DNA from: Cellvibrionaceae bacterium
Lineage (GTDB): Bacteria; Pseudomonadota; Gammaproteobacteria; Pseudomonadales; Cellvibrionaceae
DNA: 64,000 bases
Direction: 5' to 3'
Assembly (NCBI GenBank): GCA_021151695.1
Contig: JAGKWU010000006.1
Coordinates: 62,001 to 126,000, forward strand
Every line of letters begins with the position of its first letter. Within the stretch, counting starts at the first letter, position 1. Below are positions 24,846 to 33,760 of this stretch, piece by piece. The notes under the pieces are model-generated. The model did not search any database and was not told where the DNA came from. It saw nothing but the letters and a program-made list of their open reading frames with translations. The position numbers were made by a program, and so were the translations under genes.

Positions 24846-25316
24846 TTATTCATCGCGCTCTTCAACAACGGGGATTAACTGTAAGGTGCGGCTCTCATCC
24901 AACGGAACATCGTTTTCTTCGGCACTTTTTTCTTGAATATGTATGCCGCCTACCAACACCATATCATTCATATCGTCCGGCAGCGCGCCTATATCATCTG
25001 CCGTTACCTCACTTACCTGGGGCTTTTGCAGGAGCTCACCAGAGGCAGGGTCTGCCGCGACAGAAACCGCTAACCCGGAAGCGCTGACCATAAACATACC
25101 GGCTAATGCGCCCTTGCCCAACTGCCGCAAATTAGCTTTGATTTTGTAGGAAACACAAATTTCACCAGAACACTGCTGTAAAAAAACAGAGCGCTGATGC
25201 TCGTTCATCGCACTGAGGTCGTGAACTTCGCGTTTGCATAAAGCGCAATTAAAATTGCCTTGCTCAGGTAACTGAATAGTTTTTAATGGACAGGGAGAAT
25301 CAATACGCGGATACAT
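24846..25316 (-). CDS. Small membrane protein with N-terminal Cys motif
   Basis: The 156-residue protein has Cys9, Cys24, Cys27, Cys49 and Cys54 in its first 55 residues (FNCALCKREVHDLSAMNE and CSGEICVSYK). This pattern resembles, from memory, the Cys-rich N-terminal module C-x2-C...V-D-(F/L)-(S/T)-x-M...G-x-x-C-x-(R/S)-(F/Y) found on some envelope proteins of Bacteroidetes and gammaproteobacteria. A single membrane segment follows (about residues 68-88), then an acidic tail with the segment DDMNDMVLVGGIHIQ. The Cys module would be cytoplasmic and could bind metal. The start is ATG at 25316 with AGGA upstream; a longer frame to 25361 is less likely. The function is unknown. Confidence 0.78.
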   Translation of the reverse strand: MYPRIDSPCPLKTIQLPEQGNFNCALCKREVHDLSAMNEHQRSVFLQQCSGEICVSYKIKANLRQLGKGALAGMFMVSASGLAVSVAADPASGELLQKPQVSEVTADDIGALPDDMNDMVLVGGIHIQEKSAEENDVPLDESRTLQLIPVVEERDE

Positions 25317-25399
25317 AGGCAACGTCCTATGAGAGACGAAAAAGATGGCCCACCATAACATAAGAGCTGCGCGGAGTTGGCCATCTTTACATCAGCTTG

Positions 25400-25876
25400 C
25401 TATTTAGGTAACTGCCCGGCCAATTGATCCATCACCAAGCGCCATGCCGCTTCACCCTCCGCACTGGTCTGCTCAAATACCTGAGCCATTAATTTGCGCT
25501 GGGCACCACTGAGCGCCGTTTCCAGTTTTGCACCTTCTACAGTGAGATTAAGGCATTTGCCACGCTTGTCAGTGGCATCGGGAGAATCCTCGACCAGGTG
25601 CATCGCTTGCAACTGGCGCAAGGGCGCATGCAGGGCCTGTTTACTAACGCCCAAAATCGCCAGTAGACCGCTTACGCGAATACCGGGGTTGCGCCCCACA
25701 AAATACAAAATACGGTGGTGGACACGCTGCAAACCGCGAGCTTCTAACAGCTGGTCGGGCTTGGCAGTAAATGCACGAAACGCAAAGTGAAAGAGTTCAA
25801 GCGCCTGATTGAGTTCTGCCTCGCGTGCAGGCAATGACGACTGGGTTACAGAACGAGCTTTTAATTGGTCAACCAT
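25400..25876 (-). CDS. MarR-type winged-helix transcriptional regulator
   Basis: The 158-residue protein has the helical dimer region and a winged helix-turn-helix: HHRILYFVGRNPGIRVSGLL, then GVSKQALHAPLRQLQAMHLV, then the wing DSPDATDKRGKCLNLT. The layout is MarR-like although the sequence is not close to the classical members. It is divergent from the aminotransferase gene with a 71-base gap that contains an inverted repeat GGTCA-N7-TGACC, so it probably regulates that gene and itself. The ligand cannot be told. Confidence 0.85.
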   Translation of the reverse strand: MVDQLKARSVTQSSLPAREAELNQALELFHFAFRAFTAKPDQLLEARGLQRVHHRILYFVGRNPGIRVSGLLAILGVSKQALHAPLRQLQAMHLVEDSPDATDKRGKCLNLTVEGAKLETALSGAQRKLMAQVFEQTSAEGEAAWRLVMDQLAGQLPK

Positions 25877-25907
25877 ATTGACATTTGTTTTCGCAAAGTG
25901 AATTATA

Positions 25908-25924
25908 GGTCAACTTACATGACC
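25908..25924. promoter_or_regulatory. Putative operator GGTCA-N7-TGACC between marR-like and aminotransferase genes
   Basis: A perfect 5-7-5 inverted repeat lies in the 71-base divergent gap. A related element GTCAA-N5-TTGAC (25868-25882) overlaps the start of the regulator gene. Position and symmetry fit a binding site for the divergent regulator; this is an inference. Confidence 0.5.
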
Positions 25925-25947
25925 ATTTTTTTTCCTGCGAGACACCC

Positions 25948-27135
25948 ATGCGCCCCGCCCCACAGTTATCTGAACGCATCACCCGGCTCACCTCGTCCCT
26001 GGTTCGGGAAATTCTTGCCGCTGCACAGGCTCCGGGGATGATCTCATTCGCCGGTGGCCTGCCCAGCCCTGATGCCATGCCGATTCTACCTGACTCTGAG
26101 GGAGCAAACGATTGGCGCGCCCCTCGCTTTCAACAATATGGCCCCAGTGAAGGCGAAACCTGTTTACGCCATGGGTTGGTGAGCTGGCTGGCCGATAGTG
26201 GATTGCAAGTCTCTGCATCGCAAATATTGATACTCTCAGGCTCCCAGCAAGGCATAGACCTGTCCGCCAAATTATTTGTAGATCCGGGAACACCTATACT
26301 CTGTGAAGCCCCCACCTACCTCGCAGCACTCCAGGCATTCCAGCTCTTTGGCGCATCCTGTTTGGGATTGAACCTGCAGGACGATGGAGTAGATCCAGCG
26401 CAATTGGCCGAGATGATAGAAACTCATCAACCGCGCGCCATTTATTTAATTCCCAGCTTTCAAAACCCCTCGGGCAATTGCTACAGCCTCGCCAAACGCA
26501 AAGCCATCGCTGAGGTGCTCGACCATTATGGCTTGCCATTAATAGAAGACGAACCCTATCGCGAACTGGTTTACGACACAGTTGATCGCACACCTATTTG
26601 CAGCCTGCTAAATCGCGCGCCCTGGATTTACCTTGGCAGCTTTTCAAAAACCTTGTGGCCAGGCTGGCGCGTTGGATTTTTAGCAGCCTCTGACGATTTA
26701 TTTCCCCATCTGTTGCGATTAAAACAAGCTGGCGATCTCCATACCAATCGCCCCGGTCAGATTCGCGTAACCAATTGGCTTGAGAGTGACAAGCGCAGTG
26801 ATGATCTTGAAAAGTTGCGCACCCACTATCGCCGCAAGCGCGACATGATGGATAGATTTCTCACCCAATATTTCAATCACCTCGCCGACTGGCAAAAACC
26901 TGCTGGCGGATTGTTTTTTTGGCTCACCTTAAAAAATCCCATTGATACAAGACCACTACTCAAAGAGGCCATGCAACAAGGTGTGGCGTTCATGCCAGGT
27001 GAGGCTTTTTATCCTGCAAGCCAGCCAGTGGTTACGGGCAGAATAAGGCTTAATTTTAGTCATGCGAGTGAGGAGGAAATGGCTATCGGATTGCAAAAAC
27101 TTGCACGGTTACTTAGCGAACATCAGGCTTCGTAA
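25948..27135 (+). CDS. PLP-dependent aminotransferase (class I/II, 2-aminoadipate type)
   Basis: The 395-residue enzyme has fold-type I aminotransferase motifs: MISFAGGLPSPDAMP near residue 31, ILSGSQQGIDLSAKLF near 94, IPSFQNPSGNCYS near 169, EDEPYRELVYD near 200 and the PLP lysine in YLGSFSKTLWPGWRVGF near residue 232. The C-terminal GRIRLNFSHASEEEM holds the carboxylate-binding Arg. It is closest in style to LysN-like 2-aminoadipate transaminases and to the enzyme half of MocR regulators, but without the DNA-binding half. The amino acid substrate is not clear. It is divergent from the MarR-like gene and its end overlaps the FGGY kinase gene by 23 bases, tail to tail. Confidence 0.92.
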   Translation: MRPAPQLSERITRLTSSLVREILAAAQAPGMISFAGGLPSPDAMPILPDSEGANDWRAPRFQQYGPSEGETCLRHGLVSWLADSGLQVSASQILILSGSQQGIDLSAKLFVDPGTPILCEAPTYLAALQAFQLFGASCLGLNLQDDGVDPAQLAEMIETHQPRAIYLIPSFQNPSGNCYSLAKRKAIAEVLDHYGLPLIEDEPYRELVYDTVDRTPICSLLNRAPWIYLGSFSKTLWPGWRVGFLAASDDLFPHLLRLKQAGDLHTNRPGQIRVTNWLESDKRSDDLEKLRTHYRRKRDMMDRFLTQYFNHLADWQKPAGGLFFWLTLKNPIDTRPLLKEAMQQGVAFMPGEAFYPASQPVVTGRIRLNFSHASEEEMAIGLQKLARLLSEHQAS

Positions 27136-28654
27136 GCGTACCTAACCATAAACCCATCGCTACCCGCCACACACTAAACCTGTGCAGTAACGATGGATTT
27201 GGTTCGGGTGAGAACTTTTCATCGCGCAGTTGTGGTAACCAAGCTACGCTCAACCCACCCGCCATATTCGCAATACCCTGTAAGGTAGCATCTGCATTAT
27301 CACTGCGAATAACTTCCATTTGTGTGAGGTCAGCAATTTTTTTGCAAATGGCATTGGCGTTACTCAAACCACCGCTGATATATATTTTTTGTGCACGGCC
27401 CTGCTGATTCATAAGCTGCACATTCACAGCAATCTGAAAAATAATGGATTCCAACCAGGCAAGGATTTTTTCCTCAGACGATAGCTCTGGGCTAAACCGT
27501 GACGACAAATCGGTTCGCCACCAAGGTGCACTCAAACCACCAACGGCATTTAAAAAATAGCAGTCGCGCTGAGGATCAAGCCTTAGCGCGCGATGAATAT
27601 CATCTGGAGAAACTGATAGCCCGGTTTGTTCTTGCAAAAAGCCAATAGCAGAGGCAGCACCATTAACCGTTGCCTCCCAGGCATAGAGATTCGCACTGGA
27701 AGATTCAAGATCAAGATAACAAACTGGCGAAGACGTTTCTGTGGGTTCGTGCGATTCAGGCAACCACAGAGGGCTAACCAGTAAACCGTCAGGCGCAATC
27801 AATTCATTGCTCACACGTTGAATAAACGCACCTGTACCTATATTGATATAACAGGCATCTTTGTCCGGTTGGCCGCGAGCGAATAATGAGGCGCCTTGAT
27901 CCCGCGCGCTGGCAGTCATAGGGACTTGTTGGTCACCAAGAGTGATAAAACCAAAATGACTATTGTGATATAGGCATTTTGGCAACATTCCTTTAGGTAT
28001 ATCGAATAATCGTAAAAGTTCGTTATCCCAATTGTTCGTATGGAGATTCCATAAAAGGGTACGCTGTGCGTGCCCCGGATCTACATAAGCAGACTGCAAA
28101 TTATCTTCTCTGCGGCACAGATGCCAAAAAATATAACTAACGATAGGCCCAATACTGAGTGAGCCATTACGCTGCGCAACTGTTACCTTGTCATTATGCT
28201 CAAGGCACCATTTTATTTTGCTGGCGCCGTAATGTGGTGAAACTCGCAATCCAGTTATCTGCTGCATTTGTTCGTGGTTGAGCGGTAATTTTCGTAAATA
28301 ATCTTGCCCGCGAATATCTTGCCAGCTCAAAACAGATGATAAAGCCTCTCCTGTTTTATTATCCCAACACAATAGCGATGAGCCCTGTCCGGCAAAACCG
28401 GCGAATGAAAGTCGCTTGATATTTGCTCCCAGACACTGCACCACCTTTTCCAGGCAATCGCGGATACCTTGCAAAATATCCAGTGGATTTTGCTCTATAT
28501 ATTCCTGCCCCAGCTCAAGGTTATGCGTGGTTGCACAGGGCGATGAAAAGCAACAGACAAGCTCACCTGACGCGGAATAAACCGCAACACGACTGCTCTG
28601 CCCGCCTTGGTCTATAGCGAGAAGCAACGGACTTTTGTCTATGTTTTTATTCAT
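27113..28654 (-). CDS. FGGY family carbohydrate kinase
   Basis: The 513-residue ATP-dependent kinase has the two-lobe FGGY fold. Visible motifs are the N-terminal phosphate loop LLAIDQGGQSSRVAVYS, SFAGFAGQGSSLLCWD, SWQDIRGQDYLR, the catalytic Asp region TASARDQGASLFARG, IGTGAFIQRV and the C-terminal YISGGLSNANAICKKIADL. The sugar or polyol is not clear; it is more divergent than GlpK or XylB. Its start overlaps the end of the upstream DUF4153 gene by eight bases on the same strand, so the two are translationally coupled. No sugar transporter or isomerase gene is nearby, so it may act on an internal metabolite. Confidence 0.9.
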   Translation of the reverse strand: MNKNIDKSPLLLAIDQGGQSSRVAVYSASGELVCCFSSPCATTHNLELGQEYIEQNPLDILQGIRDCLEKVVQCLGANIKRLSFAGFAGQGSSLLCWDNKTGEALSSVLSWQDIRGQDYLRKLPLNHEQMQQITGLRVSPHYGASKIKWCLEHNDKVTVAQRNGSLSIGPIVSYIFWHLCRREDNLQSAYVDPGHAQRTLLWNLHTNNWDNELLRLFDIPKGMLPKCLYHNSHFGFITLGDQQVPMTASARDQGASLFARGQPDKDACYINIGTGAFIQRVSNELIAPDGLLVSPLWLPESHEPTETSSPVCYLDLESSSANLYAWEATVNGAASAIGFLQEQTGLSVSPDDIHRALRLDPQRDCYFLNAVGGLSAPWWRTDLSSRFSPELSSEEKILAWLESIIFQIAVNVQLMNQQGRAQKIYISGGLSNANAICKKIADLTQMEVIRSDNADATLQGIANMAGGLSVAWLPQLRDEKFSPEPNPSLLHRFSVWRVAMGLWLGTLTKPDVR

Positions 28655-30374
28655 TGTATAAACTCAAATTAATATCCCCTACTTTGAATTCTTTCCATTC
28701 AGGGACAACCATTTCGATGGGATGTTCGCCAAGCTGTTGGCGAATTTTGCTGGCTGTTAAGCCGCCTGACCCTTGCATGGATTTATGCAACCATCCTGAA
28801 CCCTGTCTATACCATAAAGTCGCCCAAGCGCTTTCGCCGCTGGAATTGATATAAACGTAATCTTTTATACCATCTTCATTCAAGTCGCACTCAATCAGGA
28901 AAAGCACATCCAGATGTCGCCAGCTCCAGCTGGAGTTTGTTTCTTCCTCGTACAGGGTTTTTGCCAAATCCTCCGGGATGACAAGATTCGCCGGGGTTTT
29001 ATTGAGCATAGCGACAAAATCACTTTGCGATGGTTTTGATTGTTGTTTATCCCTGAATTCGTCACCATCCAATACGCGATTAATTCTGGCCACGACCAAT
29101 GAATTGTCTGCATATTTTTGTTTGAGCTCTTGCAATGAGAGATAGCCTGGGCGCCCCAAATCTTTGTGAAAGTAGCGCAGATCGAGATTATCGATACTTA
29201 GCTTCCCTTGCTCCAATAGTCGCAACTGGCTGTGCAACGAAATTCTTTTAAAATCCAGCAAGGGGGAATTTACCAACAGCATAGCGGTGAGAATAACCAA
29301 CCCCATACTGATGTTGACTCGGCTCAGGCTCGCTATCCAGGCGTCTTGCTTGCGAATAATGCCCAGAGAGTAGCCTGCGGCAAACATTCCCAACAACAAC
29401 CAAATCAACAATCCCCAGCAGCGCTCGACACTGAATCCATATTGATCAATACGCTGAAAGAGTCCAACACAGGCAATGGCAGAATAAATCGGAAGCAGTG
29501 CAATACCGAGATAGATAAAACGATGAACCGGCAAAGGGTAAGGTTTTTCCTGGCTCTCACCCTGGTAGACCGCATTGGTAAAAAATAAAATGAGCAACTG
29601 CAACCATAGAATCAACATACTGCCGTGCCCGGTTTTCCACAGGGCCTGCAATCCGGTAAACGGTAACGCGCCCAAAAACACTACTGCAACCAACACCAGC
29701 ACCGGAAGTAAAAATTTCATAAGCACTTTGAGCAGCGCCGCAATGGTATCTATTACAGATGCCATACTACGAAAAATAATAATGCCAAAGCCCAATGCCA
29801 TACTCAGCACCGGAAAGCAAAACCAATCCCTTACCACCAGATCTGCAATAAACCTTACTCCGACAACCTTGAAGAGCGCGCCGCACAAAAAAAGGATGCC
29901 CCAAAAAATCAGCATAAAAAGCCCGCTAAGGGATACCACTAAAAAGTTACGCCAGGACAGCTTGAACAGCAGCCCATAACTCAAAGGCAGCGAAGCTCCG
30001 CGCTGCTGCACATACATCAACGCCTTAAAGCTAGCGATACCCAGTGTGACTATAAAAGCGAACGCGATGCTTTCTGAGGGAATATTCTTCCCCGGTTCGA
30101 GATTCCAACCCGTGTAGATAGCCACAATCGCGATTGCCAGGCTAAACAAGCCAATCCATTTACAAAAATGCAGGAGATACTCACGCGTAAAACTCAGCAA
30201 ACACAATGTGGGAGTGATAATCGCGAGTGCTAACAGAGGGTACAAATAAAGTGGATGCTCATAAGGCCACATGTGCGCATCAAGGCAACGATAGATAATG
30301 AGAAGAACGATTCCTTGCAGAAGCGAAATGGCGAGCAAAAGTATTCTGGGCAGATTGTTATTGGAGGGGAGCAT
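28647..30374 (-). CDS. DUF4153-like polytopic membrane protein with C-terminal soluble domain
   Basis: The 575-residue protein has about ten to twelve membrane segments in residues 10-385, in the style of DUF4153 proteins. The C-terminal part (about residues 385-575) is soluble and probably periplasmic. It contains a DLNEDGIKDYVYINSSGE segment, which looks like a calcium-binding DxNxDG loop of the VCBS/FG-GAP type followed by a strand. It is the first gene of a two-gene transcript with the FGGY kinase, whose start lies inside its last codons. The function is unknown; the link to a kinase is unusual. Confidence 0.78.
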   Translation of the reverse strand: MLPSNNNLPRILLLAISLLQGIVLLIIYRCLDAHMWPYEHPLYLYPLLALAIITPTLCLLSFTREYLLHFCKWIGLFSLAIAIVAIYTGWNLEPGKNIPSESIAFAFIVTLGIASFKALMYVQQRGASLPLSYGLLFKLSWRNFLVVSLSGLFMLIFWGILFLCGALFKVVGVRFIADLVVRDWFCFPVLSMALGFGIIIFRSMASVIDTIAALLKVLMKFLLPVLVLVAVVFLGALPFTGLQALWKTGHGSMLILWLQLLILFFTNAVYQGESQEKPYPLPVHRFIYLGIALLPIYSAIACVGLFQRIDQYGFSVERCWGLLIWLLLGMFAAGYSLGIIRKQDAWIASLSRVNISMGLVILTAMLLVNSPLLDFKRISLHSQLRLLEQGKLSIDNLDLRYFHKDLGRPGYLSLQELKQKYADNSLVVARINRVLDGDEFRDKQQSKPSQSDFVAMLNKTPANLVIPEDLAKTLYEEETNSSWSWRHLDVLFLIECDLNEDGIKDYVYINSSGESAWATLWYRQGSGWLHKSMQGSGGLTASKIRQQLGEHPIEMVVPEWKEFKVGDINLSLYNE

Positions 30375-30490
30375 GATGTCGTCCTTCAGAGAGCTATTTT
30401 TATCTAAAGGATAGCAAGGCCGACGAATGCGGGTGTGTAGCTTATGTGGAGTTAATGTGTAGTTTTTATGAGCAACCTGTAAGCAAAAAA

Positions 30491-30510
30491 AAAGCGGCCT
30501 AAGCCGCTTT
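30491..30510 (-). terminator. Rho-independent terminator of the DUF1820 gene
   Basis: AAAGCGGC (30491-30498) pairs with GCCGCTTT (30503-30510) around a CTAA loop. On the minus strand a run of nine T follows the stem. It lies 13 bases after the DUF1820 stop. Confidence 0.9.
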
Positions 30511-30523
30511 CTCGATGTACCGT

Positions 30524-30865
30524 TTATTCACCCAGGTTCGGATTGGGAACAAACCCCGCGTAAGGGAATTGCGCAATCTTGTCGCTGCCGCCTTTGGCTT
30601 CGCTAATTTTGGCTGGGCCCTCCTTTTCCACTTCGTCGATTCGAACTATGGCGTGCATGGGAATGTAGGAGCGTTTGACGCCGGCAAATTCGTTTTTGAG
30701 TTTTTCTTCCGCAGGATCAATCAATACCTGGCTGCGCTCGCCAAATACAAATTCTTCTACCTCAATAAAACCATACATTTCGCTTTGGTAGATGGCGCTG
30801 GCAAACAGCTCATATACCTGGTTCTGGTTGAGGAAGATAACGCGGTAGATAGGTTTTACGGCCAT
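30524..30865 (-). CDS. DUF1820 family protein
   Basis: The 113-residue cytoplasmic protein begins MAVKPIYRVIFLNQNQVYEL and continues with GFIEVEEFVFGERSQVLIDP and SYIPMHAIVRIDEV, the conserved core of DUF1820, a small family seen in gammaproteobacteria. The role is unknown. I choose ATG at 30865, with AGAGAG upstream, rather than a start at 30886 that would add seven residues outside the family. The gene is single with its own terminator. Confidence 0.88.
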   Translation of the reverse strand: MAVKPIYRVIFLNQNQVYELFASAIYQSEMYGFIEVEEFVFGERSQVLIDPAEEKLKNEFAGVKRSYIPMHAIVRIDEVEKEGPAKISEAKGGSDKIAQFPYAGFVPNPNLGE

Positions 30866-31009
30866 AAGACTCTCTGGATAACACACTGTAAAAAAGTAAT
30901 GCGCAGGCTGAACACAGCATTCGCCAGCGAGTGGCGATCACAAAAGGGCGCGCAGAATACCACAGTGGTTAAGATTCTCGCACGCCCGGCACTGAGCCGG
31001 GCAGATTTT

Positions 31010-32551
31010 TTAGGCTTTTTTGGCGATTGGAGGCGGGCTCTTTAGAAACAGAATCAAGGGCAAGGCGCTGAGGGTAATCCACATCATTAAACGGAAATCC
31101 TGCAGGTACGCCAAGGTCGCCGCCTGCTTTGCCACTTGGCCGTTGAGCGACGCCAAGCCTTGGGCCGTGTGAATATTCCAGATCCCATGCTCCATCGCTT
31201 CGCGTAATGGCAAGTTGAAGGGGGTAATGTAATCGGCAAAGGCCGCGTGGTTTTTCTGGATGTTTTGCTGCAATTGGCTGATCACCACCGAGATGCCAAT
31301 ACTGCTGCCTATGTTGCGTATCAAACTAAAGAGCGCTGTGCCCTCGTTGCGAAAACGCGAATCCAGGGTCGCAAAGGCGATGGTAGACAAAGGCACAAAT
31401 ACAAAACCCAGGCCAAAGCCCTGCAAAACACTGGTATGTATGATGGCCCAACTGCTGACATCAGTATTAAAGCCCGTCATTTCCCAAAGCGAGAAGGCGG
31501 TGAGTATCAAACCAAAGGTGACTTGTTTGCGCGGATCAACTTTCCCTGCCAGTTTGCCCACCAGCATCATGGCCGCAGCTACCCCAACACCACGCGGCGC
31601 CATCACCAGGCCTACATCGAGTACCGGGTAATTCATCAAGCTTTGCAAAAACGGCGGCAACAGCGCCATGGTCGCCAGCAAAATAATGCCGATGATAAAC
31701 ATGAACACCAGGCCCATCGCAAAGTTGCGATCTTTAAAAATCACCGGATCAATAAAGGGCTGGCGATGGGTAAAAATATGCACACTGAACCAGTAAAGGC
31801 CGAGTGCGGCGAGTATCAACTCCACGACTATTTCACCACTGTGAAACCAATCCTGGTTTTCACCCCGGTCGAGCATCATTTGCAGTGCACCAATCGCCAG
31901 GGTCAGAAACGCGAAGCCCATCAAGTCGAATCGACGCTCCGGTTTTAAATCGGTTTCTTTCACATAGGCCAGGATGCCCAGCAACGCCAGAATGCCGAAG
32001 GGCAAATTGATATAAAACACCCAACGCCAGTTGTAATACTCGGTTAACCAGCCACCCAGTGTTGGGCCGAGGATTGGACCAAGCATCACCCCCACACCCC
32101 ACATAGCCATAGCGGACGCGTGTTTCTCTTTGGGATAGGTATCCAGCAAAACGGATTGCGAGAGAGGCACCAAAGCAGCACCAAACACACCCTGCAGCAA
32201 CCGGAACAAGACAATTTGCGGCAAATTCTGCGCGGCACCACAGAGCATGGAGGTGATAGTAAAGCCCACCACCGACCAGACAAACAGACGCTTGCGGCCA
32301 AATTTATCGGCGAGAAAACCCGTCATTGGCAGGAAGATAGCGGCCGCCACAATATAGGAAGTCAGCACCCATGAAATCTGGTCCTGGGTCGCGGACATAC
32401 TGCCCTGCATATGGGGCAAAGCCACGTTGGCAATAGTGGTGTCCAACGCTTGCATGATGGTCGCCAGCATGACCGAAAGCGTAATAAATCCCTTATTATC
32501 CGCCGTTTTGGTAGCGGGTGCTGCGGCGGGAGACATATTGGAAACAGCCAT
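31010..32551 (-). CDS. emrB: EmrB/QacA-type multidrug MFS transporter (DHA2, 14 TM)
   Basis: The 513-residue inner membrane protein has 14 predicted membrane segments. DHA2 hallmarks are MQALDTTIANVALPHMQG near residue 35, SYIVAAAIFLPMTGFLADKFGRKRLF (MFS loop motif), GVMLGPILGPTLGGWL (antiporter motif C) and NWRWVFYINLPFGI. It exports hydrophobic compounds with protons, working with the EmrA-like adaptor and an outer membrane channel such as TolC. It follows the adaptor gene by 94 bases in the order marR-emrA-emrB, as in E. coli emrRAB. Substrates are not known. Confidence 0.94.
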   Translation of the reverse strand: MAVSNMSPAAAPATKTADNKGFITLSVMLATIMQALDTTIANVALPHMQGSMSATQDQISWVLTSYIVAAAIFLPMTGFLADKFGRKRLFVWSVVGFTITSMLCGAAQNLPQIVLFRLLQGVFGAALVPLSQSVLLDTYPKEKHASAMAMWGVGVMLGPILGPTLGGWLTEYYNWRWVFYINLPFGILALLGILAYVKETDLKPERRFDLMGFAFLTLAIGALQMMLDRGENQDWFHSGEIVVELILAALGLYWFSVHIFTHRQPFIDPVIFKDRNFAMGLVFMFIIGIILLATMALLPPFLQSLMNYPVLDVGLVMAPRGVGVAAAMMLVGKLAGKVDPRKQVTFGLILTAFSLWEMTGFNTDVSSWAIIHTSVLQGFGLGFVFVPLSTIAFATLDSRFRNEGTALFSLIRNIGSSIGISVVISQLQQNIQKNHAAFADYITPFNLPLREAMEHGIWNIHTAQGLASLNGQVAKQAATLAYLQDFRLMMWITLSALPLILFLKSPPPIAKKA

Positions 32552-32645
32552 AATTAATACTCACAAGGCTGATTAGCGGGAAGAAAGACCGGGCGCACGC
32601 GCCCGGATAAAACGAGCAAGACCAATGCTCACAAATGTGTAAACT

Positions 32646-33707
32646 TTAGATAGACATGCCCCATAGATGACGGCGATGGCCAGTATCTATCTCAATACCA
32701 CTGCTCAAACCGGCCTGCAACGCAGGTGCATCGAATTTAGCTTTAATGCTGATTCGCACTGGGACACGCTGCGCAATCTTCACCCAGTTGCCCGTGGCGT
32801 TTTGCGCGGGAATCACTGAAAACTCCGCACCTGTCGCCGGGCTCAAGCTCTGCACCTCACCCTCCCATTTGATGTCGGGATAGGTATCCACACGCACATC
32901 CACTTTTTGGCCAGGGCGCACATGGGTCAGATCAGTTTCAACAAAATTGGCTTCAACCCAAAGGTTTTCGCTGGACACCAGCATCATGGCTGTTGAGCCT
33001 ACGGCTACAAACTGACCGAGCTCGGGCGGATTGGTAACGCGGCCGGTTTGGGTGGCGTAGATGCGAGTGTGCTCCAGATCCAGCTTCGCTTGCGCCAGTT
33101 CTGCAACCACCGCTTGATAGCTGGGATGTTGCTCAAGCGCTGCTTCCACTTCGCCGCCGAGGCTTTCCTCGATACGTTTTAAATCCTGTTCAACACCGGC
33201 AATTTGCTGGCTGGCAACACGGCTGGCATTACTCGCCTGATCAAGGGTGGATTGCGCCACCAAATGGCGAGTCGCGAGATTGGCCTGGCGCGCCTGCTCT
33301 TTTTTCGCCAATTCAGCATTGCTTTGCACCACGCGCAAATCGGATTGACGCTCGCGATAGCTGGCCTTGAGCGCCAGTAAATTGGTGCGAACTTCCGCCA
33401 ACTTGGCCTCGGTCTTGGCAACTGCGATTTGATAAGGTTTGTCGTCCAGGCGGAATAACAATTGGCCCGCTTTTACGCTGTCGTTTTCTTTTACCGCGCG
33501 CTCTACTACTACGCCGGATACCTGGCTGCTAACAGCGATGACATCTGCCTTCACATAGGCGTTTTCGGTGGACACATAGCGCCCGCCTTTCAAATAGATC
33601 ACCACTCCCACCAGGGCAACCGCCAGCGGCAATACCACCAGTAAAAACAAGCGTTTTTTGCGATTGTCCGGTGCGGCAGGGGCTTGTACTTCTGTTACAT
33701 CACTCAT
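32646..33707 (-). CDS. emrA: EmrA-type HlyD family periplasmic adaptor
   Basis: The 353-residue protein has one N-terminal membrane anchor (LFLLVVLPLAVALVGVVIYL near residue 20-40), then the lipoyl half-motif (STENAYVKADVIAVSSQVSG), a long coiled-coil hairpin (about residues 95-200), the second half and a beta-barrel (FVAVGSTAMMLVSSENLWVE, then DVRVDTYPDIKWEGEV). It bridges EmrB to the outer membrane channel. The start is ATG at 33707 with GGAG six bases upstream; an in-frame GTG at 33719 is less likely. It is the middle gene of marR-emrA-emrB. Confidence 0.93.
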   Translation of the reverse strand: MSDVTEVQAPAAPDNRKKRLFLLVVLPLAVALVGVVIYLKGGRYVSTENAYVKADVIAVSSQVSGVVVERAVKENDSVKAGQLLFRLDDKPYQIAVAKTEAKLAEVRTNLLALKASYRERQSDLRVVQSNAELAKKEQARQANLATRHLVAQSTLDQASNASRVASQQIAGVEQDLKRIEESLGGEVEAALEQHPSYQAVVAELAQAKLDLEHTRIYATQTGRVTNPPELGQFVAVGSTAMMLVSSENLWVEANFVETDLTHVRPGQKVDVRVDTYPDIKWEGEVQSLSPATGAEFSVIPAQNATGNWVKIAQRVPVRISIKAKFDAPALQAGLSSGIEIDTGHRRHLWGMSI

Positions 33708-33760
33708 GGAATTCTCCACAAACTTCCAATCAATTTACAAAAATGAGAACCGTCAAAAAT

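Noticed and set aside
18607..28654. A glycerol utilisation cluster (glpD with a glycerol kinase)
   Set aside because: The FGGY kinase is more than 7 kb from glpD with unrelated genes between, and its sequence is not close to GlpK; no transporter is present.
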